Assembly: GCF_954871325.1 (NCBI RefSeq)
Contig: NC_088776.1
Coordinates: forward strand, 26,150,508-26,214,507
Origin: Gordionus sp. m RMFG-2023
Lineage: Eukaryota; Nematomorpha; Gordioida; Chordodea; Parachordodidae
Length of the DNA: 64,000 nucleotides
Reading direction: 5' to 3'
Shown here: positions 33,330-44,028 of the stretch, in pieces
Position numbering within the stretch: position 1 is the stretch's first letter
Layout: every line of letters starts with the position of its first letter
Made by a program: the position numbers and the translations under genes
The notes under the pieces: generated by a model
Database searches by the model: none
Seen by the model: only the letters and a program-made list of their open reading frames with translations
What the model was told of the DNA's origin: nothing

Positions 33330-34140
33330 ATTGCTCTAAGTATCTAGGTCTAACTTGTTTGATATGTCTAGACCAAGTTCCCTTTTGTCCTTCAATTTCT
33401 ACCGCAACTCCTTTTCTTCTTATATTTCTCTTTACTATTCCCTTTCCCCATTTAATTGGGCCATCAAACATAAGAATCCAAACTAAGCTTCCAACCTTAA
33501 ATTTCTTCTTATATGTATTATCCTTTTGTTTTATTTTTTCTTTCAAAAAATCTAATTCCATTCTTGTTTTTCTACCTAAAAATATCTCCGCAGGTGACTT
33601 CCCTTTGGCTGTCTTAGTGTTATTGTAAGCTAATAACAAAAACCACCATTTTCCTTAATCATATTTTTCTTTCTTAAGCCAACTTTTTATAATGGAAACC
33701 ATTTTCTTGGCCTGTCCATTACTTCTCGGGTAATGTGGTTGTGATAACATATGCTTAATATTCCACCTTTCACAAAATTGGTCAAACACTTAACCTTTAA
33801 ACGCTGATCCTCCATCCGAAACTAAAGTTTCCATTAAGCCAGACTTACCTACAAAATCCTTTATTCTCGTCAAGACTACTCTTGTCGTTAAACCTGACAC
33901 ATGTTGACAATCTATCCATTTTGACCCAGCATCTACCATGATAAAATATTTTCTTTTTTCATATTCTAAAAAATCTACATGTATTCTTTTCCCTGGAACC
34001 TCTGTTTCTGGCCATTTATATCTTTTATTTTTTGATGGTACATTTGCCCACATGTTACAGGTATCACAACTTCTAGCTAAACTTTCTATTTCCCTATTCA
34101 TTTGGGGCCACCAAATATATTCCCGTGCTTTATTTTTCAT
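33330..34140 (-). pseudogene. Element C: integrase
   Basis: WWPQMNREIESL and CDTCNMWANV (zinc domain), HVDFLEYEKRKYF, DAGSKWIDCQHV, SDGGSAF, then a C-terminal tail with FKVGSLVWILMFD and GTWSRHIKQVRPRY. Close in arrangement to the integrase of A. Confidence 0.75.
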
Positions 34141-34149
34141 CCTTTCTAT

Positions 34150-34950
34150 ACCTTGGTGTCCTATGTATCGTTGCTAGAATATCTTCTCTTAATGTCCATG
34201 GAATTATTACATGATATCCTCTCATCAGACAATTGCCTACAATATATAATTCACTCTTAACTCTTTTGAATGCTTTGTCCTCATTTTTCCATTCTATGTC
34301 TCCTTTCAAACATGCTTTAATTCTCATTAATTCTTCATCTTGTTTAGATACATTATCTACCAGTTCCAAAATTATCGGTTTCTCTCTAGTATCTACTTTC
34401 AAAGATCTTATAATATTATTTACTTCCTCTTCTGCTAAACATATTTCTACATTATAGGTTTTGGACTCTCTTTCTTCCTCTTCTGTTTCTTTTATGAATA
34501 ATCTTGATAAAATATCTGGTAAACAATTTAATTTACCTTCTCTGTATCTAATTTCAAAATCAAAATTACCTACCATTAACAACCATTTTTGTAACCTGGG
34601 CGAAATCATCAACTCTTTATAATCTTTTTTAAATAGTCCTACCAACGGTTTGTGATCAGTATATAACAAAAACTTTCGGCCCAATAAATATTCTTTGCAT
34701 TTAGTTAGACCAAACTTTACTGCTAACGCTTCCTTTTCTATAGTTGAATAATTTTTTTCTGCCTTATTTTACTGTCTTGACAAAAATAAAATAGGCTTCT
34801 CTATATTATCAATCATCTGTAACAATACTCCTCCTATACCTTCATTGGACGCATCAATTGCTAATATAATATCTAAATTCTCATTAAAACAATTCAATAT
34901 AGGTTTCTCTACCATCTTTATTTTCAATCTTTAGAAACTTTTCTCCTGTG
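34150..34950 (-). pseudogene. Element C: RNase H
   Basis: FLLYTDHKPLVGLFKKD and LPDILSRLF are clear; the N-terminal part around 34700-34950 reads as decayed RNase H with a QSDK-type DASN region. Confidence 0.65.
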
Positions 34951-34979
34951 CTTCTCCCCATTCAAGCTTTTTATTTCTC

Positions 34980-35780
34980 TTTAATAAATCATACAACGGA
35001 TAACAATTTCTGCAAAATTTTGAACAAAACGATGATAATAATTTGTTGCTCCTAAAAACGCCTGTACTTCCGTTTTATTAATCGGGGCTATCATATTCAT
35101 TATCTTATCAATATTCTTTGCAATTGGCGTAATTTCATTACCCTTAATAATATGTCCTAAATACTTAATTTCTTTTACTCCAAAAACACTCCTATTCATA
35201 TTGGCTCTTAAACCATTTTCCAATATTATATCTAACACTTTAACCAATCTAGTATTGTGCTCTTCTTCTGTTTTACCCGATATCAGAACATCATCTTAAT
35301 AATACATTACTCCTTTTATTCCCTGAAATAACGCCGTCATAGTCCTTTGGAAAATTGGCGCCAAACTTTTAAACCAAATGGTAGCCTACAAAACGCAAAT
35401 AAACCCCTATGTGTTGTTATCGTTAACATTTTACTTGTATTCTCATTAACTTTAATCTGTAAATACGCATTAGAGAAATTTATCTTCGAGAAAAAAATCG
35501 CTCCTTTCAAATTTGCCAACAGTTGTTCTATTCTCGGTAAAGGATACTTTACCGTTATAATCCAAGGATTTAGTGAAATCCTTTAATCTATGCATAGCCT
35601 TAGACTATTATCAGGTTTTCTTACTGGCACTAACGGTGTTGCCCATTCGCTATGTACTATCGGTTTTATTATACCTTCTTTTAACCATTTATTTAATTCT
35701 GTATCAATCTCTTCTATCCAAGAAAATGGCAATCTTCGCACAAAATTTAGCCTGGTAGTTCTCTACTAATTTTATATCTA
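34980..35780 (-). pseudogene. Element C: reverse transcriptase
   Basis: Blocks NLKGAIFFSKINFSNAYLQI, TTHRGLFAFCRLPFGL, GVKEIKYLGHIIKGNE and FLGATNYYHRFVQNF. Typical Gypsy RT, matching the corresponding blocks of A. Confidence 0.75.
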
Positions 35781-35992
35781 TTTCCACATTTTTTAAGGTA
35801 CCCAACTCTTCTTTAAAAACCTCCAAATGTTGATCTAAAATGATACTTATTTCCTTGCTGTTTTTATTTTCGACCATCTCTTCCTGTTCTGATGCTTTAT
35901 TTCTCTGTCTGTTGATTTCGATTGGTGTTACCTCAATAGAATTTATATCTTTTGACATCTCTTTGACTCTATATTTAATCAAAAACTCTGGT

Positions 35993-36210
35993 GTTCGATT
36001 TCTAAGTTTATCGAGAACTAATTCTTGTTTATCCTCTATAATAGGTAACTTAAATCTATCGAAATCACTCCTTATTATTTCACTATTATCAACAAATTTT
36101 GTTGTTCGATTTCTAAGTTTATCGAGAACTAATTCTTGTTTATCTTCTATACTAGGTAACTTAATTTTCTCTAAATCACTCCTTATTATTTTACTATTTT
36201 CATCATTACC
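35993..36210. repeat. Two-copy ~111-bp duplication in the linker of element C
   Basis: The block gttcgatttctaagtttatc occurs at 35993 and 36104 with near-identical continuation. A period divisible by three is consistent with duplication of a coding linker. Confidence 0.75.
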
Positions 36211-36269
36211 TACAGGGATAGTTTCGAAGAAATTCCACCAATTATAAACTGGACCTAACGTTCTTACTG

Positions 36270-36830
36270 CGTCTACATGACAGGATTTTCACTGGATGCA
36301 AACCCCCTTCAAAAACCTTTGCCTACCCCTCTAAAAAATTCCCGCCGCCTTCGGCGGAGATGTCTCTTTATCATTATTTTCATTTATTTATTTATTGATA
36401 CTCTTTTCAAATAATTTATAAAGGATAACTTAAATTAATCTATCTCTACTACCAACTATCGATATTTTGTGAATATAAAGAATTTATTTTTTAGATAATA
36501 AATTTAATTAAAACCTCCATTATTTACAATGAATTAATTATTATGGCATTATGAGCTTGCTGAAATATCTAAACCTTTTAAATTATATTTAAAAGGATAG
36601 TTTATTTGGAAAACAATCTGCATGATTGTTTGCAATATATAGATTTGGTCGATGAATAGGATTATAATAATACTATAATAAAAGTATTAATTTTTACAGC
36701 AATAAACTTTGTCTTATTTCATCTCAAAATTTAATAGATAACCCCCAAATTTTTTTTATCCTACCCCCATTAGAGCATCTTACCCCCTACCCCCTCAAAA
36801 AAATAGGATGCAAACTGTTCCTACCCCTCC
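36270..36830. repeat. Foreign-looking segment between protease and RT of element C
   Basis: Composition changes abruptly: C-runs (ctaccccctaccccctc), a perfect ccgccgccttcggcgg hairpin core, and the direct repeat ggatgcaaac at both edges (about 36292 and 36807). Outside these lie ctacatga and tcatgtag in inverse order. It looks like a small inserted element; the type is unknown. Confidence 0.4.
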
Positions 36831-37120
36831 CGCTCATGTAGAAGCTGCGTTCTTATATCACACCAACCTAAAATTGGTTCAATCTTCAACGTAGTTATCC
36901 ACAAATTTATACTTTTATTAACTCCTGGTAACCTTACCCTATAATACCCTAAAATTGTCACCACGCTACCATCCAATTGTTGGCTCTCATTTTTTTTGTA
37001 ACAAATTCTTTCTCTGGCCAATCCTAAAATCCTTAATACTTATCAAACTAATTTCTGCTCCTGTATCTAATAAAAAACAAATTTCTGCTTCATCCATATT
37101 TATCTTTACTCTCGGGCATC
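36830..37120 (-). pseudogene. Element C: protease
   Basis: Minus frames read a CFLLDTGAEISL-type active-site block near 37060 and the closing EPILGWCDI, as in the protease of A. The DTG core is visible. Confidence 0.6.
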
Positions 37121-37239
37121 TTTTCTTCATTAAAAAATTCTCTAATTCCATTTTTCGTACATCTACACAAGTTGCATTTTTAATTCTATATATATTTCAA
37201 AATTTCTACTTTTTATTTTTATATCACTTCTATTAATAT

Positions 37240-37585
37240 CGCTTGAATTATAAATATCAACGTTAAAACACTTTTTATTATCACAAAATTTATCGTTCTT
37301 ATTACAATAATTATTCTTACTCGCACTAAACTATCAACATTATCCAAATTATCATTATTAAAATTAAAATACTTATTTTTACTACAATTATTAACATTAA
37401 AAAATTATTATAATTATCAAATCTATCATTAAAATTAAAATGCTTATTCTTACCTGAACTAAAATTAGAAAAACTATTATTACCAAATTTATTATTAAAA
37501 TTAAAATATTTATTCTTATTTGCTACTAAATTATTAACGTTAAAAAAATTATTATTGTTACAAAATTCACTATTAAAATATTTCT
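37240..37585 (-). pseudogene. Element C: N/F-rich linker
   Basis: Repeats of the type NKYFNFNNKFGNNSFSNF and NKHFNFNDRFDN between the zinc knuckles and protease. Low complexity; the function is unknown. Confidence 0.5.
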
Positions 37586-37589
37586 TTCT

Positions 37590-37800
37590 TAGTCATTTGT
37601 TACATTTCTCTTGAGTGTGTCCATCCTGGCCACAAATATTACATCTCACAATCATATTGTTTAATCTACATCTTATAGCTAAATGGCCATTCCTGCCACA
37701 TCTCGTGCATTTCAAATCCTTTGTTAAATAACAATCACGCGACATATGACCTGGCTGACCACAGCTATAGCAACTAATTCGTCAGAAAATCTCTGTACTT
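37590..37800 (-). pseudogene. Element C: CCHC zinc knuckles
   Basis: Three knuckles: CYSCGQPGHMSRDC, CTRCGRNGHLAIRC and CNICGQDGHTQEKC, closely spaced. The same number and spacing as in element A. Confidence 0.75.
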
Positions 37801-37889
37801 TCTGAAATGTTTATGTTTCTCTCCTTATTTTCCTCATTTAATATATTTTTTATCTTATCTTATCTAATTCCTTATTTTCTATTTTGATG

Positions 37890-37960
37890 TACGATGTATT
37901 TCTACCTAAAATTAAACCTAATAAAAATGCTAAAACTATTACCGAAAATATTATTACCAT
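37890..37960 (-). pseudogene. Element C: hydrophobic N-terminus (gag position)
   Basis: Starts MVIIFSVIVLAFLLGLILGR, a clear membrane-type segment, then an E/K/N-rich stretch before the knuckles. This parallels the start of element A at 7737, but the coiled coil is shorter. A normal capsid gag is not seen. Confidence 0.55.
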
Positions 37961-39180
37961 TATATTTTCCAACAATAAATTCCTTAAAATAATTTGACTT
38001 AGATACATTACAAAGAATTCAAAATAATTTTAATCACAAATAACTTAATGCTGCGGCCAAAATTATACAACAATGTAATTAATATTATGATTAAAATAAA
38101 AGTATAAAACGGCATTAAAAATAAAAGAAAAGAAAATATATATGTTGTATTCCATATCAAATCAACTAAAGATTCAACCCGACCCCCTTCGATTTTGTTA
38201 AAAATTTGTATGATGGTAGTATATACACTAACTAGTAAATATATAAAATTTTAATTCTCAACTAGGCTTACTTCATGAGATATGGCCATCTTTAGAAACG
38301 CGGAAATTCCAAAATACACTATATTTAATTTTAAATATCTCAAAAAATAATTAAGCTAAAAGCTCTAAAATAGCTCTTTAATATGACAAAAGAAATATTT
38401 TTGTGAAAAAAGTCTATTACCAAAAACCGAAAATAGAAAACCGGAAATGGCTATAAAATAAAAATTGCTCTTTTTTTTCTTTTAAATTTTTTTTACAGAT
38501 AGACATTATACCTCTTAATATCTGTACAAAATTCTAGATTGGGACGAGTACTGGGTCAATAGTTATTACACTTTAAATATAAGTAGTATGGCATATAGAG
38601 TAATTATTTTTTTAAAAAGTGGGCAATATATGTGAATAAGCATTAAAACTAAAATCCTAAAATATCTCATTATTTTGCATTTTTTAAATGTTAAAAAACT
38701 CAAAACAACATTCACCAAATTGTATTGTATTATTTTAAATATAACGCAAAACGCCTTAATTTGGAGGCATTATAAGGAATAAATAATAAGATTTTGTATA
38801 AAGTAATAAAGTAACAACTATTATAATAAAAAGTGAGCTCAATAATCTCTTCACCCCAACCTAAAGATTATATTCGTCCCAAATTTCTTCTTAAATTCGA
38901 GATTTGACCTGGCAAATCTGTGAGTGAATGATGAAGTTTATTTTTCATTGCCAGGCAATTAATTATTATTGTAATCGTCAGAAATATATTTTCATTTTAA
39001 AGATTATTTTAATCTAATTATAATTAATTAAAATTAAATAATTATATTTGGCATAAAGTCAATATTCAAAATTAATTCCAACAGCAACAGTCGTCATTTT
39101 TATTGATTAATTTTACATAGCCATTTTTCTAAAAAATTAAATTTATTTATTAATTTAAAAAAATTATATTTTAAATGTTT

Positions 39181-40345
39181 ACAATTCCTGTAAAGTGCTG
39201 CAACCCATTTCGAATAAAATCTCATTCAGTACGTTACGATCTTAGAGGTGTTTTATAATGGATGATACAAGTGAATTCTAGCTTATCAATTAATCAAAAA
39301 TTTGTAGTTCTTGCTGGAAAAAATTTAAAATATTCAACAAATCCCATCTTACTTTTTACTTCTACGATCCCTATCACATTACCTTCTATTAATTTTAAGT
39401 TAATTATAATTGGTGGTAAATTAGATAAGTTAACTGCAAACCAGCATAACTTTCCATTTCCTCCCTTAAAAGATTATAAACATTACATTGCACGAAGTCT
39501 ATGCAATCCACCCCAGCCTTGCTGTTACTTGAGGAAATGCCAAATGTGTCCCGGCACTTTGGAACTTAAAGAAAGATTTGATAATAATGCCATAGATTAT
39601 ATAAAATTTAAACAATAGTTGGCAGCTGACTGTACTACACGAAACTTTAACAAAGTCCGCCAACGAATTTGTGGAATATTTGATTGAAAAATTAAATATT
39701 TTAATTCCTCGGAATAATCTTCATTGCCATTAAAATTGAATTTGAAGGATGGGGAATATCTAATATCCGATTTTGCAGAGAACTACGCTTTTGTAGTTTA
39801 AGATCAGGCTCAGGGTTTCTATTGGACTAATAATAGGCAACTTTATTATTTATTACCGCGAAGGCGATATCATCAAACATTTAAGTTACGTGATTATATC
39901 AGATTGTCTCAAACACAATACTTGTTCCTTTCATTTATTTCAAATAAAATTAATTCTATTCTTGAAAGAAAGTTTTGATAAGATTTGAATAATATTTTAT
40001 TTTTCTGATGGAGCTGTCACCCAGTATAAAAACAAAAAAAACTTTGTAAACCTCTACAACCATTATAATGATTTTGGGATCAAGGCAGAATGGCAGAATG
40101 ACATTTTTTTGCAACTGCACATGGCAAAACTCCTTGCGATAGTTTAGGGGGAATTATTAAGAGGCTGGCGGCTAGAGCAAGCCTGCAACGTTCTCATGAA
40201 AACCTATAATAACTTCTATTGACTTATATAATTATGCGAGAATTAATATCCCAGGAATTAAATATACATTTGTTAGCAACGTAGAATATTTAAGAATGGA
40301 AATCAATCTTGAAAATAGATTTTTAATTGCCAAACGTTAATATGT
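39181..40345 (+). pseudogene. Transposase-like gene of the long-TIR transposon
   Basis: The longest open part (39262-39618) ends CYLRKCQMCPGTLELKERFD. After shifts come ISDFAENYAFVV, DQAQGFYWTNN, a FSDGAVTQYKNKK block (40005-40040) and HGKTPCDSLGGIIKRLAARA (40118-40175), then VEYLRMEINLENRF. These blocks form a protein seen in multiple copies in invertebrate genomes, from memory; I cannot name its superfamily. The D of SDGA and of CDS/GLGG are likely catalytic by analogy with DDE/RNase H folds (inference). Several stops, frameshifts and an 8-bp local duplication (cagaatgg) near 40090 disable it. Confidence 0.55.
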
Positions 40346-40463
40346 TTATTAAAATATTAATTTCCCATTAATTAGCTAAATAAAGTTATAAATATTTTTA
40401 CAATTATTTTCCTTCTAAAATAAAATAGCTAAACTTATGTGCTAAATATGACACAATGTCTAC

Positions 40464-40552
40464 TAGTGATCTGCATAGGGCCTAATTTTTCTAACACGGC
40501 CAGAAAGATTTATAAAAAAATATATCCGGCCCGATCCCAAACTAATTTTCTT
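40464..40552. repeat. GC-patch repeat family 2, short copy
   Basis: Starts tagtgatctgcatagggcct, the same start as the longer copy at 61973. Confidence 0.55.
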
Positions 40553-41193
40553 ATTTGTTTCCTAAATTACTATACATTTAGTATAATATAGGATTTAAGC
40601 CATACTACTTATATTTAAAGTGTAATAATTTTTGCCCCATCGTCCCAATCTAGGATTTTGTACAAATATTAAGAAGTATAATGTCTATCTGTAAAAAAAT
40701 TTAAAAGAAAAAAAGAGCAATTTTTATTTTATAGCCATTTCCGGTTTTCTACTTCCGGTTTTTGGTAATAGACTTTTTTCACAAAAATATTTCTTATTAA
40801 ATATTAAAGAGCTATTTAATAAAATTTAAATCATGTCTTTAGCTTAATTACATTTTGAGATATTTAATAATATAGTGTATTTTGGAATTTCCACGTTTCT
40901 CAAGATGGCCATATCTCATGAAGTAAGCTGAGTTGAGAATTAAAATTTTATATTTTCACTAGTTAGTGTATATACTACCATCATACAAATTTTTAAAAAA
41001 ATCGAAGGGGGTCGGGTTGAGAATCGACTTTTTTGGTTGAATTAATATGGAATATAACATATAATATATTTTTTTTTACCTTAAATACGCTGATATATAA
41101 AAAAATTGACTTCTAATCACAATTTATTTCTTCTAAATTTAATTGTATAGTCTATTTATTAGACTGAATATCTGCGGTCCTTGAGTATGTTTA

Positions 41194-41205
41194 CTCTTCG
41201 GACCA
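41194..41205 (-). promoter_or_regulatory. Primer-binding site of element C
   Basis: TGGTCCGAAGAG on the minus strand starts one base after the 5' LTR. It fits a tRNA 3' end of ...CTCTTCGGACCA. Confidence 0.6.
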
Positions 41206-41206
41206 G

Positions 41207-41592
41207 TGTTGAATTTTGACGTTGATTATTATAAAAAAAAAGGAAGATTAAATATTAAAATATATATAACATCAAACCTTTATTTTGAAATTGAAATAAT
41301 AATCCGTGAATAATTGAAATAATTATTGGGTGAATATGTTTTAATCTCTTTTTTTCGTATATATATATCTTTTTTAATATTCAAATTACAAATTTGAATG
41401 GCGAACTAACAATGCCCAACTAAAATTATAATATAATAATAACTAATTCTAATATTCAAAATATAAAAAAAATTTATTATTTAAAAAAAAATGAATAAAC
41501 TCCACAATAATAACTAATTATAATATTCAAAAAAAGTAATTACATAACAATATAAAAAAAATTAATAAAAAAAGGATTGAATAATTACAACA
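41207..41592 (-). repeat. 5' LTR of element C
   Basis: 386 bp and near-identical to 32209-32601, followed by the TSD agaag. Confidence 0.9.
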
Positions 41593-41597
41593 AGAAG

Positions 41598-42673
41598 TTT
41601 CCTAAATCTGCATCATAGATCCTGTTCCCTGCATCTTTATCAATATCAAAGACTTTTTCGATATATAAATCTATCTATCACTTCATAGAGCGTTGTTTTT
41701 CTGGAACCTAAAAAAACTTAGAGAAACAGGATGTGTGGTGTTCGCGGCTGGGTAGTCCTAAATTCGTCACTGACTACTTTTTATCTATTCCTTGGAATTT
41801 TCAGTCTCTATTTCAACAATTTGCAGTAAAACGATTAGTTTATTTTTTTATGAGTATAATTCGAAATTTAATTGATATGGACATATTCTCAATTATTGAT
41901 AGTAATCATTAAGGCTTATATTAAAGATGTTAAACTTAAAATCAGCCACTACTAACCCTTAAAGTGATTAAATTATTTATGCAGTTCTCGGATATAGGCC
42001 TTTGTTTTGCCCAATTCTTTTTATTCTTTTTGTTATTAGTCTATAGACGTTTAAAAAACAGTTCTCTGATTGTTGTGCGTACAAGTACGTCGGCTTGCCC
42101 ACAAACGTGTTAAGGGCTCTTCATTTTCTCCCCCCCCCCTAATTAACTATCCAGTTTGATGGATTTTTGAGGAAAACCTAGCGTAGCTCTGTTGTATTCA
42201 CAACCAGAAGGCGAAAATGCTTTTATCACGTATCACGTAATATTTGTAAGAAACTTATTTTATAGCTATTCAGATTTGACTTATCCTTACTTTTTATTTG
42301 ATATCTTATTGTTAACCTTTATTCAAATATTATTTAGTATAAATATTGTTAATATTTATTAGAAAAACAGATATAATTTATTTTTAGAATAAAACAAGTT
42401 TGTATTTTATAAGTAGTCATATATCTATAACATGATGCCCTGGGTGGACCGGAAAACCATGTTTGGAGAAAAAAATGTCTTTAGGTCTTCTTTACCTGGG
42501 AAATCAAAATTTTAAAATTAAAGATAAACTAATAAAAACATATGGTCAAGTTGCTGATAATGTTGACATGATTTTAAAAATTCTACTCCATTTATTAAAC
42601 AAAATTTAGATATGCAACTCAATGTGATGATCAAGAACCAATATGGAAGTTGGACACTAGGGTATGAATTATA
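41598..42673. other. Region between elements C and D
   Basis: Less A/T-rich than its surroundings in places (gtgtggtgttcgcggctggg at about 41731; ggcttgcccacaaacgtgtt at about 42091), with a C-run at 42129-42139. It could be decayed coding DNA of host or transposon origin. Only the small frame at 42475-42609 is open. Confidence 0.35.
42475..42609 (+). CDS. Small open frame of unknown origin
   Basis: 44 codons starting MSLGLLYLGNQNFKIKDKL and ending LLHLLNKI. The residue mix (GQVADNVDMILK) looks protein-like rather than A/T noise, so it may be an exon or a transposase remnant. I do not recognise it. Confidence 0.2.
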   Translation: MSLGLLYLGNQNFKIKDKLIKTYGQVADNVDMILKILLHLLNKI

Positions 42674-42678
42674 TATAG

Positions 42679-42780
42679 TGTTATATAGGTGATAACAGTG
42701 GTGAAAGATAACGGTGGAGATTTTAATTTATAATAATTTTATTCTAAAACTAAAATGATACTAAAAATAAATATATATAT
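42679..42780 (+). repeat. 5' LTR of element D, first part
   Basis: tgttatataggtgataacag continues to aaaataaatata and matches the 3' LTR at 61632-61642 plus 61862-61965. The foldback follows at 42781. Confidence 0.8.
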
Positions 42781-42892
42781 GTTAGCGGCAATGTGAAAAT
42801 TCCGGCGTATACATTGCCGGAATTTTTTCGGCAATGTGAGGTAATGGTAGGCAATGTAAATGTGAGATTTCGGCAATGTAGGCAATGTGTTA
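42781..42892 (+). repeat. Left terminal inverted repeat of the foldback
   Basis: Contains five gcaatgt motifs plus one inverted acattgcc. Short internal palindromes of the type ttccggc...gccggaa could form hairpins. Confidence 0.85.
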
Positions 42893-42900
42893 TTTTTGTA

Positions 42901-43968
42901 ATATTATATTATTAATAATTTTGTTTTTATTATTAATAATTTTTTTAAGATTAAAATTTTATTTGATAATTTATATTATTTTTTTAGATATAATAATATG
43001 TTTTTTAAATATATTATTTGATTGATATTTTTTTTTAAATATATTGAAATATATTATAATATATTTTAATTTGTTATATTAATTTTTTATATATTTTTTG
43101 ATTAATATTTTTTATTATAATGGTTTTTTATGTTTTTTATTATAATGGTTTTTTCTGTATATATTTTTCAGGTAAATTTTTTCTTGATATATTTTTTGAC
43201 TAAATATTTTTTTTATTTTTTGCTAAATATTTTTTGTGTTATATGATTTTTTTAAATATATTTTTTGATTGATATTTTTTTTAAAATAATTTTAGATAAT
43301 ATATTTTAATTTGTTATATTTTTTTATATATTTTTTGATTGATATTTTTTAATATAATGGTTTTTTATGTATTTATTTTTCACGTAAATTTTTTCTTGAT
43401 ATATTTTGTATGATATTTTTTTTAAAATAATTTTAGATAATATATTTTAATTTGTTATATTATTTTTTTATATATTTTTTGATTGATATTTTTTAATATA
43501 ATGGTTTTTAATGTATTTATTTTTCACGTAAATTTTTTCTTGATATATTTTTTGATATCTAAATTTTTTTTTATTTTTTATGTTATATTATTTTTTTAAA
43601 TATATTTTTTGATTGATATTTTTTTTAAATAATTTTTAGATAATATATTTTAATTTGTTATATTATTTTTTTATATATTTTTTGATTGATATTTTTTAAT
43701 ATAATGGTTTTTTTATGTATTTATTTTTCACGTAAATTTTTTTTTGATATATTTTTTGATAGCTAAATTTTTTTTTATTTGTGTTATTATTATTTATTTA
43801 AATATATTTTTTGATTGATATTTTTTTTAGAGATAAGATATTTTAATTTGTCATAATTTTTTTTAAATATATTTTTTGATTGATATTTTTTTTAAATGAT
43901 TTTTATATAATTTATTTTTAACGTAATTTTTTCTATTTTATATCTTTTGATTCCTAATTTTATAGGTA
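42901..43968 (+). repeat. Left A/T-rich zone of the foldback
   Basis: Degenerate tandem blocks built from tatattttttgattgatat and tatttatttttcacgtaaat. The inverse is at 51126-52385. No gene. Confidence 0.75.
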
Positions 43969-44028
43969 AAAGTGACAAAAGGTATAATCGTAATTTTTGA
44001 ACTTTTTTAAGTTTTTAAAAGCAATTTT

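Larger units (their letters stand above)
38139..41062. mobile_element. DNA transposon with ~460-bp terminal inverted repeats
   Basis: The left arm (38139 to about 38600) starts tatatgttgtattccatat; the right arm (about 40603-41062) is its inverse, with matching blocks caacccgacccccttcg and accggaaatggctataaaat. Arm identity looks high but with several differences. The interior carries a decayed transposase-like gene (39181-40345). The A/T-rich flanks hide the TSD. It sits in the leader of element C and so is younger than C. Confidence 0.8.
32209..41592 (-). mobile_element. Ty3/Gypsy LTR element C, holding a DNA transposon
   Basis: Near-identical LTRs (32209-32601 and 41207-41592) and the 5-bp duplication agaag (32204-32208 and 41593-41597). 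Minus-strand order: 5' LTR, primer site, leader interrupted by a DNA transposon (38139-41062), hydrophobic N-terminus, CCHC knuckles, N/F-rich linker, protease, RT, RNase H, integrase, 3' ORF, LTR. It is a relative of A. Broken in several places, but the LTRs suggest moderate to young age. Confidence 0.9.
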
